A DNA stretch of 64,000 nucleotides from positions 4,114,646 through 4,178,645 of the forward strand of contig NW_017804464.1 in the NCBI RefSeq assembly GCF_001625305.1, in the 5' to 3' direction. The notes under the pieces are model-generated. The model worked only from the letters and a program-made list of their open reading frames with translations, did not search any database and was not told where the DNA came from. Source of the stretch: Branchiostoma belcheri. Taxonomy: Eukaryota > Chordata > Leptocardii > Amphioxiformes > Branchiostomatidae. Positions 1-15,000 of the stretch are shown one piece after another. Position numbers and translations under genes: made by a program. Position 1 is the stretch's first letter; each line of letters begins with the position of its first letter.

Positions 1-37
1 TTCTTTGAATAATGCATCTTTCTCTAATCTTTCTCAG

Positions 38-92
38 GCCACTGTGGGAGAGCCAAGTGGTATTTGAGACCAAGCAGCAAGGCCATCAAATG
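38..92 (+). CDS. NUP155: Nup155 exon A (first exon in window)
   Basis: The acceptor TTTCTCAG ends at 37. The exon starts on the third base of a split codon and reads [18 protein letters not shown], ending in phase 0 before the donor GTAATG. Confidence 0.85.
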
Positions 93-3000
93 GTAATGAA
101 ATTACATGTACTAGTACTACATTTTTTGGTACAAGAGATGTATACATGTATGATATATGTACTTTGTATGATATATATATATACTTGGTGCTTATTGCAC
201 AAATTAAGATGGAGAAGCTTATGCTTTTAATTGACATTGCATAACTGTTGTGAGCAACTGATTGGCTGTTGTAGCCAAACCCTTTTTGTAATCCTGTTTT
301 TTCCCCACAGTTGTGCAGTACAGTAACAGGAGAGGGACTAGGTTGGGTCCTGGATGAGCTGCGAGGTCTGAGAGACTTCCTGGAGAAAAACGCGCTCTCC
401 ACCGGCCCGGCCGCCGCCAACGGGTTCGGGTCACCACGCAACATCCACCAGAGGATGCTGGGATTCCTGCGGCCGGACGCGGGTGTGTCAGGTGCAGGCC
501 AGGTGCAGCAGCAGCTGCAGAGGAAATACCAGAGTAAGAATCAGTGAAATAGCATCACCTTGCAGTTAAGATGAAAACTGCAGTTGATTCATGTAACATC
601 AAAGACAGAGAGCTAAGAAACAGCTCCAAGTTACTGACAGTGAAGTGACAAATCAGATATGTCGTCATAGAAAAGTCAAGAACAGAAGAACACCTAGTAC
701 CTTCTCCTATAGAACTTTTTATGTAGCATGTACATTTATACAGTGAGTAACAACTGTGGTTCATGATCTATGCTTTTCCTAATGCAATTCATAATGCTTG
801 CTCATGTCATTTACTTGATGTACAGAAGAAAAGTCTTTCTATAAGTCAAACATAGGCATACCCGGGGGTATCAGTATTATTTTCCATATCTACTTTTAAT
901 ACCTTTATATCATATCCAGGCCATGATAACTTTCGATAACGGTATTACAGACCATGGTTGCCATTGTGCGCCACTTTGAAAAAATTTGAATACAGGATTC
1001 GGACATTGGAATTGATGTTGTTGCATTTGCTGGTGTAGGGACACCAAATTTCTGCTCATTTCCCTAAGTACCCCGTGTTGTATTCTATATGTATCTATCC
1101 ATGTGTAGTATAATAGTATTGTCTGATCCCTTGTTTTGTTGTATTTCCAGCTGAAGCCCAGGCTGCTGAGAAGGCCTCCCTGGTGCAGATACAGCAGCTG
1201 GTACATCGGACATGTGAGGTACTGGGACTGTGGAGGGCTCTGTGTGAACACCCCTTCCAGGTCGTGGCTGCAGGACTACCTAAGGTATGGCTGTGAGCAT
1301 GTGGCTGTTAAAAATTCTTTGCAGGGCCTGAATGTGAGGATTGTACAGTCAATTGTATAGGCATAAGTGCAAGCAGTGGTAGAAATACTTTTTTTCAGTG
1401 TTCCTGCAATATTGCAGAATGTCCAAATTTTGTTCTGCAATTCAATTTCAAACCACTGGATGTCTCTTGTGCATCCAGTGTTTTTTGTAAGGTTTCAGAA
1501 CTTAATGTCAGTGTTTGTGCTTCTACTAGGAGATGCAAAGCCAGCTCCGTGGTCTGAGGTTCAGGGATGTGATTGTGAATGGAAAGGAGGTAAGGCTCTC
1601 TTTCTCTAAGCATGCAAAATTACATGTACCATCAGTTTTCTTTCTGGTGTAAGAATTCCATGCCTGAAATTTAGACCATCAGCCGTATGGATTGTTTGTT
1701 GTCTTTCTAGATCCTGAGTGCTCTCATCACGTGTCTGATCAACCGTTACCTTGGTGATGACGCAACAACAGATGCCATCAGCTCTCGTCTACGGGAGGTC
1801 TGCCCCTCGCTGTACAGCACTGAGGACGCAGTCTGCTCCAAGGTCTGTTTTCCATCAAACTTACTGAAAGCTCTACTTTTGTGTATTCGTGAAAAACAAG
1901 CAAGACACTCACAGATTTTATTACATACTACACAGTGCTAAAATTGTATTTTTACAGAGATTACAGACTGACTGACTGTTTTTTTTTGTCCTGAATATTC
2001 TGCAGGCGAATGAGCTGCTGCAATCTGCTGGTAAAATCCAGTCCAGTGTGGAGAGGATGAAGATGCTGCAGGAATCTCTGCAGCTGTACAGGCAAATCAG
2101 CAGCCAGATCAACCTGCCCATGGTCTGTGGGCAGTTCCAGCAGGGTAAGACTCGCTTGAACCAGTTCCACCAGAGGATATAACTAGATTAACTAGTTAGA
2201 ACCACATCTGTGGAAATCTGCAGACAGATCAGCAGCCAGATCAACCTGCCCATGGTCTATGGGCAGTTCCAACAGGGTAAGGCTGGCTTAGACCAGTTAA
2301 ATCTAGTTCCACCAGACTGTAGAACTGGCTTACACCAGTTAGAACCACATCTGTTATATTCTTCAGATCAGTAGCCAGATGAATCTGGCCATGTTTTGTA
2401 GGTAGTTGCAGCAGGGTAAGACTGGCTTGAACCAGCTAAAACTAGCTCTGCCTGGATAAAACTGGCTTAAACCAGTGAGAACCACATGTGTTGAATTATA
2501 CAAATCAGCAACCAGATGGATCTGTCAATAGTCGGTGGGTAGTTCTAACTGGGTAAAACTGGGCTGAACCAGTGTGAACCAGTTTTGATAATGAGAAATA
2601 TCAGTGTACTGGATGTCTAACCTCCTGTTTGCTGTTTGTCCATGCAGTCCACTTCTATGACGGTGTGGTTGAGTTGAGCCTGAACTCTGCCCAGAGGAGA
2701 GATCCCCAGGGCCTGGCCCTGCACCACTACAGGAGTGGGGAACCTCCAGAGGACACACAGGGCAGCATGGCTTTCACTGCAAGGTCAGTATTTGTTTCCA
2801 CAACTCAAAAGACAGTCTTTTTATGTTACCAGCACTTCTGTCATTTCGGAAGTTTGTCAGGAATATTGCCTTTAGTTTGTCAGAAATGACTGATGCTGGC
2901 AGAAATACCCAAACATCGACTATACCCGAGAAAATCCTGGTACTCAAAATTTTTTAAATCGTCCATGGCGTGAGGGGTTGCAAATCGACTCTGAGGAAGC

Positions 3001-6000
3001 CGCATCGCGAAATCTGGGTCAAACGGGCAGATTACACTTGGAAGTAAGGTTTGGAGCCAAAATCAATTTTCACCCCAAAATCACCATTTCTTACACTCAT
3101 CAGCCATGTTAACGTTTAATGATATTTATGTGCAATTTACGACGAGAAATGTTACCTCAAACTTGGACCCTCAAAACCACTTTTTTTACCACGCACTATC
3201 ACAGACCCCTGTCACGGAAGAATTGGGCTGTTCACTGTTAATGCTTGTGTCAATCTGAAAAATCTTTAATGGATATATGACTGGTTTATTTATTTCACAC
3301 AAATACAAATACAAATACAATACCATAGCAGCCCTTCGGCTGAATTGTGGTTATTGTTTACATTTAAACAATATAAAATCAGCTACAATGTATAACGATT
3401 CAATACAACAATGTTAAACAATATAAAATCAGCTATAACGATTCAATACAACCATGACTTACACAATGAACATGTCAACTATCATTTAGTAACTTTACAA
3501 TGAAAGGTAAAGTACTGTTCTTAAATCTCGATGTTCTGCAGCTAAATTGACTGATTTGATTTTTGGACCTGAGTTCTCTGCCATGTACAATTGCACGTGT
3601 AGGCGGTAACCAACTGGAGAAAGTAGGGGATCTTGATAAAGACACTGCAAACTTCTTACAGAGTAGGACTCGTCTCTGGTACAGAGAGGTAAGGGACAGC
3701 TGGCCTAGGGCAGCATCATAGTTGACGTAGTTCTTACCCAATACAATTCTACATGCTCGCCTTTGCACAGACTCTATGTGTCTAGACTGAACAGAGGTGA
3801 TGCCTGGGTGCCACACGGGGCAGGCGTACTCTAGTAGTGGTCTTACAAAACCGCAGAAAACTAGAATCAAGTCATTATCACCAAGTCCATACTTCTTTAG
3901 CACTCGCACCAGGTAAAGTCTACGGTTGGCTTTGCTCACCATGGAGTTTACATGGGCGGACCACTTGAGATCAGATTGGATCAACAAAATGTTTTCCTTA
4001 CATAGAGGTGGTCCTTATGTAGAGGTGGTGGCACATACAAGTTTATCTGTAAATCAAATCAAGTCAAGTCACGTGCTGTACTGTACATTTGTACATAGGT
4101 TGGAGTGTTACAAGTGTGTGACTGATGCCCTGGGCCAGCTGGTGACTATCTCCCAGGAACACCCCGGCTCCCCCAGTGTACCCAACAGACCTGGCCCCCC
4201 TCCCGACACCAGGGGCAGGCTCAGCGCTGTGGAGGCTCAGCAGTATGTAAGTACAACTTTCCCATTCAATTTACCAACTCATTATTGACCGGTGCAATAG
4301 CTCAATTGGTAGAGTGTTCGCTTTGTAACCGGGAGGTCGTGAGTACACACTTCTTTCTCTGCTTAGCACTCAGCACATATGAGAAAGAGTGTGGGAAGGT
4401 CAAACACACAGCACCACCAGTGGACTAGCCCCCTGCTGTAGTGCCCTGCACAACTGTGTGTCGCCCAAGGGCTACGGAAATGGACACGGGCACCAAACTC
4501 TATGCTCTGCATAGAGCACGGGAGACCTTTTATCCAGTGCAGTTTTTAGGGCTTGGAAACCCGACTTTTCAAAGTCAATATTCTAGTCATTTATCTACAT
4601 ACTGAGTTGAAACCACACAGTCCCAATGTATATTGACCATTATGGAGCAAAAATACCCAATATTCTGAAGGAAAATTGGTACTGGAAAGGCCCTGGACTG
4701 ATTTTTTAGGGTACCACCCAGAAAATAAAGGACTCATTTTGGGGCTCATTTCTCCAGTTTTAAAAGCCAAAAGTATGAAATGCTGACTCAAATGCGCTAA
4801 ATGTAAAGCACTATGCGTCAATATCACAAGGATTGCCTTACTCAGAATATTTCCAGTTTTGCTGACCTGAAATTGCGTCGGATGCCTTTGAAAACTGTTA
4901 TTGTTTTGTTGTCCCCAGGTTGACCAGATGATGCGGCTGGCGCTGAAATCGGAGGATGAGCTGTTCCATGTGGCGCTGTACGACTGGCTGGTCAGCACAG
5001 GCCTGCAGGACAAACTACTCGAGGTTTGTTTGTTTGTTTGTTTGTTTAGATCTCTTAAATCTCTTAAAAACTCTTTTCATACCAATGTTTACTCACATCA
5101 ATCATACATAGTTGTTATATTTATGGTTTATTTACCTTCGCAGAAGGAAAACATTGTTTTTGCTCAGTTTCTTCTTCCTCTTCTTCTCCAAACAAATGAG
5201 GTCAATGACCTGGATCAGATGTCTGTCACCATGGTAACTGAGGTACTGTACTACTCTGTAGCAACACCCTGTGGTGTTGGGTTACATTATGTAGCAGGAC
5301 AGAGTTGGAGGGACTGCTCACCATATATTATATATGAATGTGTTTGAGTTAAACAATACAGAATATGTGAATCGAACATTATACATTTGCTTTGCAAATG
5401 TTACCTTTCTAGTTTGTTTTAAAATCAGCAACTTCCTAATGTGATAAAGCTCATGTGATGGGTATTTTTCTGCACTAAATAATTTTCAAAATTTGTGTTT
5501 TTTCCAGATCTCGTCTCCGTATATTGAGCCATACCTGACACGAGCGGCCCAGTACCAAGGTGACAACATTGCGACCTATGACCTCCTGTGGAAGTATCAC
5601 GAGAAGAGCAGAAACTATTCAGCAGCTGCACAGATCCTGTCCAAACTGGCTGAACGACACAGGTCAGTTACTGAGTTAGAAATGCTTTGTCATGTGAAGT
5701 GAGGCCTAGGAAAAATGTTGTGTTTCCTGTTTCCCAACCAACTCTAGAAAAAGCTGCCGTCCCTAGGCTTTTTTGTGTGGACCCCTGCAAGGGACATAAT
5801 TTTTCAAGCTGATTTTTTAAACCTTTTTTAGCTCCATGATCTACTCCCCAAGTGATGAAACACTGTACAATCAGTTGTTAAACCAAATTGTATTAAGTTC
5901 ATTCACTAGACATTGGAAAAGTCTAATAAAAAAAAAGATAGTCCTTACCTAAGTCTGAATAGTGTTCGTTTTCTTCCTAAAAATTTGGATTTAGTAAGAA

Positions 6001-9000
6001 AACTTTTTCTTTACGTCTTGAAGCCTGTAATACTGTTCAATCAAAGACAAAGACATGGGGATCCTGATATGACAAAAAAACATTGTTTTCTCTTTGAAAA
6101 CCTTTGGGAACCTTGCCATTAGCTACATATGTCTTTACTTTCTAAGCTGACTAGTTCACCATGTCACCAGTGAACATGACCATGAGAATGTATTGAAAGG
6201 AAAGGGAGCAACAACCTTCTTTTTGGCCTATGATCCTTCCAGCACTGATGTAGACCTGAAGCAGAGGATTGAGTACCTCTCCCGCGCCGCCATGTGCGCT
6301 AAGAGCAGTACGCAGGCCGGTGGCGCGGCTGACGGGGAGTTCCTGCACGAGCTGGAGGAGAAGCTGGAGGTGGCGCGGCTACAGGTGCAGGTCTGCGAGG
6401 CTCTGGCACGCAGCGGCACCAGGCTACCCCGGGCACAAGAGGCACTGGGGCAGCTCAACGCTGAACTGGTGGACATAACAAGGGTAGGTCTGTTCAAAGA
6501 CAGGGTATAGGGAGATCTGACTTGTCTATGGATAAATACTGGTATGATTATGATTAGAATTATGTTGAAATAGGGTTAAGATATAAAGACACAAAATTTT
6601 TTAGAAACTTTCCACTGTTCTCCAAGTCAAACCTAGCAATTTGTTGTTACACATGAACAAAACCATGTGGTCAATGGGGTCAGAGAACAGAGAAATATTG
6701 AGTGACTTGCGTATATCTTCTGGTAATTCTTTGAGCTGATAGCTTAAAGTTTTTTATTTATTTTACTAACTCAGGTAAACTATCATTGATAATAACTAAG
6801 AGTTTTCGCCCTCCTATACAGCTGTATGGTGACTTTGCCGACCCATTCAGACTGTCCGAGTGTAAGCTGGCCATCATCCACTGTGCAGGCCACCATGACC
6901 CAACACTGGTGGAGAGTCTATGGCTGGAGATTGTACAGAAAGGTTCACAGCCATTCTTTATTCAATGGACCTTTCAGTGCTGAAACATTGTCATTGTACA
7001 ATGAGAGCACGTCGCACTGCGTACATGTAATTCTGTAAAGTGTTGACGTGATTTTGAGCTGTCGGACTCTTGATGTTTGATGAAGTGCCTTGTTTCATTG
7101 CCATGCTGCAGTTTCCCCAGAACATGCTAGGGGACTCTCATGAACATATATTACACAATGTAATATCATGTCTAGTCAATGCAGATTTACTGAAAAGTGA
7201 CATGATTTTTCAAAGTTTTTGGACTCATGATGTTTGATGAAGTGCCTTGTTTCATTGCCATGTTGCAGTTTTCCCAGAACATGCTAGGGGGCTCTGATGA
7301 ATACAATGTAGTATGAGGGTCTGCATGGGGGGTCCACATTACGCTTTACGCAAAATTTATGGAGGCTCGCAACGCTTTACGTTAAATTCCGGGAGGCCGG
7401 CAACGCTTTACGCTAAATTCTGGCGCTTCGCTACGAATAACGCTAAATTCAAGTTGGTGTTGCAACGTTGACGGATCAAATTCACCGACAACGTCGCAAA
7501 CAATAGCTGTGACGTACACCTTACAATGAAGCGCGCATGCTAGGTACTTCACACAGCATTCATAATTTGGTGCATAACGGAACCCACTTTAGAACATTCA
7601 CTTCACCAACCTGCATCACCGGCGGATCCAGAAATTTATGAACGGCGGGGGGCGCACCACCTGACGTGACCACGTAAGCGCGGTGCGTCAGCGCAGGCGG
7701 AGAGCACGAGAGGGGGGGGCTTGGGGGCTGGGGCCTCCCCCAGGAAATTTTTAACATTGAGAGGCTCTCTGGTGTATTTTAGAGCCCGATTTCTGAGCAA
7801 CTAACCAACGAACTAATACAGATTTTGTTTCGGTACATTCATGTGCCCATCAGTACATTTTACGACTGAGAAAATAAAAGTACATGCATTGTAAATATGT
7901 TCGTAAATTTCACGAAACGGGGTGAACAAGTTCGCGAAGAATTTCAGTTCGTGAAACAAGATTAAAAAAAAGGAGATGCCGCCTCTTGATAGACAACCCA
8001 CCGGAGCACCGTATGCGATAAAATGCGCACAATCACGGGCATCACGTGAGCCATGGTGGGATTGTACCGCACACATGGACCCAGATGGGACAGGCAAGAA
8101 AGGGACAGACAAGATGAAGCAGAGATGAAGATGCGACTGAGATTGACTCCAGATGTGCTCCCGCCACCCGGCCAATACTGACCAATAATACCACAGAATT
8201 CCACTGATGTCATGGGTGCTCTTGTGTCCAGACTAGACAATAGAAATCCTGGGTACGACGTTGACCTTACAGGTCATCCGCTGGTTGCTGGTTCGTCCGC
8301 TACGGCTTACGAAAAATGGGAGTCCAGACTACGATTTACGGGGAATTTTTAGGCTCGATTACGCTTTACGTGAAATGTGCTGGCTACGCTTAACGGGAAA
8401 TTTTCGCCTCCTCACTACGAATTACGGTAAATAAAATAACTTCCCTACGAATTACGGGAAATTAAAAAGGCCCGCCTACGCCTTACGGAAAAGAGCATGC
8501 AGACCCTCTAGTATCATGTCAGATTTACTGAAGTGTTGGTGTGATTTTTCAGAGCTGTCAGACTCTGCAGGAAGTCCTGCCGACACGCGGATGACCATGT
8601 TGGGGAACAAACTGGTGAAGCTGGGCAGAACCTACGCCTCTTCAGACAGGTTCTTCCCTCTGGGTAAGGCTGGACACATTACACATGCTTCAACTGCAGA
8701 TTAAGAATCTCAATAGAGTAAGCAACACTTCCGTGTATGTAGTCGTCTGCATTGAAAATGGGGTCTAAGCAGAATAAACCATGCTAAAAATAGTGCTGTG
8801 TACCGGTTTGGACTGTAAAAATGTTTAGGTTCAAGTAAAAAAAACTGAACGTCCTGAACTAGAAAAAAAACATGTCACGTGTTGCAAAATGAGGAAGACA
8901 TTGCCATTGGGCATCGTCAAGTGTTGGCCTCCGTAAATTATGTGGCCACAGTTTTGCCCAGACGTGCCCAACAAACAACATACCGGTACATATCTTGCTT

Positions 9001-12000
9001 CTAAACCCTCAGGTAGTGCAGTGCTTGCTACAAAATTTTGTGGTAAGATGACCCATTTTTCATTTCGAAATGTTAACTCAGAGAAGTCCCTTCTGTATTT
9101 TGTATATGTCCTGGGTTTAAGTCTGAACCTAAGCCTCTGGACTTGAATCCGGACCTGGACCTGAACATGGGTTTAGATACACAGCACTAGCTAAAGCATA
9201 GCTCAACAGCATTGTTATAGTATGTATCCATAACAGTCTTTTTTGTACACCACAGCGTTTTTAGTGAAACTGTTGGAGAAGAAGGTTCTAGAGTTGGAGT
9301 TTGATCAGGACTGGGCGTTCTCCACCCTGCTGTCTGTCCCTGTACCTGTCTCCAAACTCCTCACTATCTACGACAGGCTCTTCAAGGCAAAGGTACAGGG
9401 AACAGTGGTGTAGTAATGGGGTCATGTGGCGTAAATGGTAGCGTGTTTGGCTCAGGACGAAGAGGTCCTGGGTTCGAATCCTACCTATATCACCGATCTT
9501 GTGCCCTTGGGAAAGGCACTTTTAAGTGTTAAAACACAACTTTCCTCACTCAGGTGGAAATGACTACCTAGCTTTGGTTAGGGATGTCCCTGGGATAGGG
9601 CATTAAATGGAGGTCCTGTGTTGGAGAGAGCAACACTCCAAGCATAAAGAACCACCACACTTATTGAAGAAAGTAGGGGTCCTTCCCGGTGTGAGTGATT
9701 CAAACCTTACAGTCCGGTCTTACTCAGCTTGTACTTGTACAAAACTGGTGTGTTACACCTAACAAAGGTGGTTTACCAGTTATGCGAAACAAACAAAACA
9801 ACAGGAAAGCCAATATTTGCTGATATTTAAGTGATATATGTAGAATATTTCCCTCTCCTTCTTTTCTGAATATGTTGTCCATTATCATTACATATACCTG
9901 AAGTGCCCACTAGCAGAGAAGCGAATATTGCAGCTTTGCTTTGCAAAGGGACTATTTTCATTGCCATAGTGCTTTGTGCAGTTTTCCCAGAGCATGCTAG
10001 GGGGCACTCATGAGTATACGCAATGTAGTATCAAGAGTAGTCAATGCAGATTTACCTGTTTGCTTTTTTCTGGACGAGCCAGAAAACAAGGATATTCATT
10101 AATTCAGCCCTTAAAGCCAGCTTTGAAAAATGTTGGCCAAAAGAACATCTAGTAAACTAAGTATTGTTACCAATAATTACCCTTGTGGTCTATCCCCACA
10201 GTTTCAATGTCAATGTTGGCAAACTGATTGTACAATGTTTCATCACTCAGGTGTCAGATCATGGGGCTATCAGCTCAAAAAATGTATGTCCCTTGCAGGG
10301 GTCCACACACAAAAAAGCCTAGGGTCTGCAGTTTTTTCTAGGGTCAGTCGGGAAACAGGACATTTTTTTTCCTAGGCCTAACCTTCAAAGTTATAATAAC
10401 ACATAAGATTAATGTTAGCCCTACAGTACAAGATGTACCAAGATGAACCAGAGTTCTGTAGCAGTCATTTATTAAACGTTCCATCCTCTTGTTAGTGTAT
10501 AATCAGGTTTTAACCCATCCTGTATCCTTGCCAAATGAACCACCCTCAGATCTTTTGATACCAGCATTCCCAACTGGACTCCCTGGTTCAAACTAGACAC
10601 GATAGTCGTCACAGACATTTAATCATAGTTATGGGAACAATAGAGAAGTATTGAGTGGGAGGGTGTGCTCACACAAAACTCGGGGTCCTTTTGTTCCGAA
10701 GTTTCTACCAGAACTGTGACTGTAAATCAGATGACATCGGAATGCCACAAAGATTTGACTGCCATTCTTCTAGACTGCAGGAAGCATCTTTTGTAGAACA
10801 TTATCCAGTTAGAAATTAGACCTCTTTGTCCATTTATTACACTGAAAGTTCACAGGTACTACTTACTGACTCTTATCCCTCCATGGAGTCTGTAGGAAAG
10901 AACTAGGATAAAACAGTGGCAAGTCTTTGAGGTGCATCATTATCACAACTTTCTTCATTTTTCATACTACTTATTTCAGGCTGGCAAGTTGCTATGGACC
11001 ACAACCTGTGAAAGAAAGGAGCTACTAATAGTTATTTTAGATTACACAGGAAAGGTTTTCCATTTTATGGCTAGCAAGAGAAAAATTGCAACAGTTTAGA
11101 GCAGAATTCTGGGTATATCCAACCACATTATTCTGTGGACTGTTAAAAACTTGAAGAGAAACAGGTCAAATACAGCAAGTGTTTTTGGAGTGGTGGCACC
11201 AGTGACACAATAGTTAGAGCACTCAGAACAAAGATATCCCGGGTTTGATGCTCACCATATGCAATGCCCCGACGTTGTGTCTTTGGGAAAAGCCACTTTA
11301 CATGACTTCCCAACCAGTACGGTGGAGTGACACACACCGAGCCTCGTAGGCTAATCAGTGACTATGGATTTGATGCGCCAATGTGCCAACATTGTACATT
11401 TGCCACCAAGAGCCGTAAAGTTATTCTAAATTGCAGTAAATGACTTCTTCTTTCCTTTTTGGAGTAGCACATGCATGTACACGCACAGATGCCTTCAGCA
11501 TAAAGACAAACAATATGTACACTATGTACCATCAATGTCACCTTGCTCAGTATGCAAGGCAAGTTCAGCCACCTGCTGGGTAGTTACACAAGAAGTGACA
11601 AAAACACTTTACCAGATGTGGATCCCGCTCGCGACTAAAGCCCGTAATTTGTATCCTAACTCCCACTGCAGTCTTGACTGGGAGCTCTGCCAAGGCAGCA
11701 GTATTACACAGGGATAAATACAGAGGTAGGAAACAGACTGTAGAAAAGATAGGAGGACTCATGGACTTTCTGTGTAGAACCAGGTGCAGCCTTAGATAGG
11801 GAGACAACTGGTGGCCCAAGGTTGTCTGGAAGACAAAGTATTAATAAAATTCTGCCCTAAAGTAATACAAATGTAATTGTATGGCCGGGATAGGTGCCAG
11901 TTTTGAGGACACCACAGAGGTCATTGGTCGTAGAGACCACGGTGTAACTAATGGAAGAGTGGCTAGGATACGTACATGTACAATTCCTTCATAAATCAGT

Positions 12001-15000
12001 AGGTAGGCATGACAAGATACAGTGTAGAGAGATAGCCAGAGCCATCAGACCTTCAGAAAGACACACCTTGTCCTCCAATTGAATCTTAAGTTTCACCATG
12101 AATAAATTTCAGGTGAAGCTGTTACATTGACTTTTAGCATTCTACTTGTAAGGCAAGAAGAATTACATGTACAATGCCTTGAGGCTAAGACATCTTCTGG
12201 CTTTTAAGAAAGCTGAAAGAGCATTAGGTATTTGGGGAAAGAATAGCACAACTTGTCTCTATATCCAATGGTTTATAATGAAACCATTCTGGCAAATAAT
12301 ACTTAGGCCTACGAAAAAAATGTTGTGTTTCCTGACCGACCCTAGAAAAAACTGCCAACCCTAGCCTTTTTTTTGGGGGGGGGGTGGAGCCATGCAAGGG
12401 ACATACATTTTTCTAGCTCCATGATCGGACACCTGAGTGATGAAATGTGGAACAATCAGTTTTGCAATATAAGGGTCCTGGTGCAAGTTTTACTTTGTTA
12501 AACTGTACTGTAAGTTAAATCACTAGAGTGTAACTGTAAGTTAAATCACCAAAGTCTAATAAAAAAGAAAGAAAAAGAAAGAAGGAAGGAAGGAAAGAGA
12601 GAGAAAAAGAGAAAGAAAGGAAGAAAGAAAGAAGGAAGGAAAGAAAGAAAGAAGAGAGAGAGAGAGAGAGAGAGAGAAATAATCCCTACCTACCGACCCT
12701 AATTTTTTTTCTGGACTGAAACAGGAAACAACTTTTTTCCTAGGCCTTACAGGGTCACATTTAGTCTGAAAAGATGTTGGGTGTTACTACAGTGTAGTTA
12801 CTGTACATTATAAACTGTGTTTGCCCCAGGACCCATGTTGGCAGGCAGCGAGGCGACCGCTCCATGTACTGGAGGCCATCTTCTTACTACTGACCAAATA
12901 TGCCACAGAGCCATCACTCGTACCAGCTTATGAAAGGTAATGGTTCTCTCACTGTATTTCTTTCATTTCTCAATGTAAGGCCACACCAATTTAATTTGTT
13001 GGTTCTTGGATTCGCCTCTTCATTTTTTTCTGATTTGCAAAAAAAAATTGAAATTGAAAAAAAAAAACTAGATTCTGGTTCTGAATCAAATCAAACATGC
13101 TCATATTTTGCCCCCAATAGTGGAGAAAAGTCCTTTTCTTCCTAGTTGGTACAGTTTTTCCATCTAATAAAGTATCCATGCAGTGGTTTGATTAAAAGTT
13201 CAAAATTCATTGTTTAAATATTATCCCAGCCTTTTGTGTTGACTTCATGGCTCCTATCATAGCATTTGGGGATATGATAGGATGCCTAGACCCTAGGCCC
13301 TGTCGCTTCATATTTTTTCTGAAAAAATCCGAGAACCAACAAATTAAATTGGTGTGGCCTAACCATTCTCCTGTGGCAGAGCTATCCCGTGGCAAATACG
13401 TTAGCTACGCTGTGGAAGCACCTCTGCCTCATGAGAATGAATGTAACATGCCTAGGGCCAAAATATAGTAGAGGGGATTCATTCCTCAAGCTAACCGACA
13501 TCTCGCACACGCAGTCGTCCCTCAGTAAGACATCTGGAGCCGCATAGTTCCCGTTTAGAACTTTTAGACCGGTTTCGCCTTGGGCCAAAATTTACTTTTT
13601 TAAAAATTTTGCCCATAACTAGTAAGTTTCTTGACTAAATGTATACTGGCACAGAAATGTTGCAGCAAAATAATGCTATATTCTGTACTCAAGAACTCGG
13701 TACATTACCGACTCATATAAATGCCGCAAAAGGCCAGCATGTCCTTATGTATTACCCCAAATTCACAATACCAGGTTTGTATTCATTTGGTTCAGCAGTA
13801 TTTTTTTTTCTAGCTGAATTTCTTTTATTCGCCTGCGCACACTAGTTTGAGGATGTCATCCATAAAAATAAGTCAGTATGGCCTAACCTTGACCTCAAAC
13901 CTACCTTCCTTCAATGATCCTGCTCAATTCTCCACACTCCCTACTTACACAGTTATGTCTTTTTAAAAGTTGTATTTCCTCTGGAATCTTGATATATGGA
14001 TTATGTACAAATACCATTACCTTACAAACACATCACTCTTTGAGGGGATAGGTTTTAAAGCATTTGCAGCTCAGCTTGTGTCCAGATGTACAGGTGTGAT
14101 AACAGTAGACCTGGGCCTTGAATGTCCAAATTATTACAATATGATACAACCAGGGGCCTTTTGTTATCCTAGTGATTTTGACTTTGTCCATATCTCATAG
14201 CAAAGTGCTGCTTTGCTGAACAATATGAGTAAATCAAGCTTTTGTTGCTTTGTTGATGTTCAGGATCTTTGGCATGGATGAGCACCTACCTCCAGGCCCG
14301 CAGTCAAGTAGTGTACTTTAATGGTCATTTTTCTGAATCACATCAGGTTGAATGTGGTGTCCCACAGGGTAGCTGCCTGGGGCCACTCATTTTTACATTG
14401 TTTACTAATGATTTACCATTGTCAGTCTCGAATTGTGCAACGGAAATGTATGCAGACGATACATCTATGTATAAAGCTTCTAAGTCCATTGTCGAGATAA
14501 CGGCGGCTTTACAATCTGACCTTGTTAGGATTTCAGAATGGGTAACAATTAACAGACTTGTCATGAATGTTTTGAAGACTAAGAGCATGCTTTTTGGCAC
14601 ACCCCGTAAACTGGCTCTTCTACCACATTAAACCTGGTTATTGGAACGGAAAATATCAAACAGGTGGAAGAGACTATGTTACTCGGTCTACATATGGATC
14701 AGTCCCTTACATGGAACTTGCATGTCAATGACATACTTGTTAAACAATCAAGGAACATTGCGCTTGTGCGTAGACACGCATGGGCCATGTCATTCGAAGT
14801 CTGTAAAGTTGTTGTTTGTGCAATCGTTCTATCACTTGCACAATACTGTTTACCAGTGTTATCCAATATGTCTGCTTCAAACACCCAGAAATTGCAAGTT
14901 GTACAAAACAGAGCCTGTAGAATATTGTTGTCTAGATCATTTGATACACCTGTTAAGGAGATGCACAGGGAATTGGGATGGCCTTTGGTCAAAGACAAGT

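Noticed and set aside
2225-2280. Extra Nup155 exon
   Set aside because: The duplicate has a donor but no acceptor in a suitable place, and the normal junction 2144 to 2648 is in phase.
9419-9500. Possible tRNA gene
   Set aside because: Same reasoning for SINE B: a good B box but a shared 3' body in many copies.
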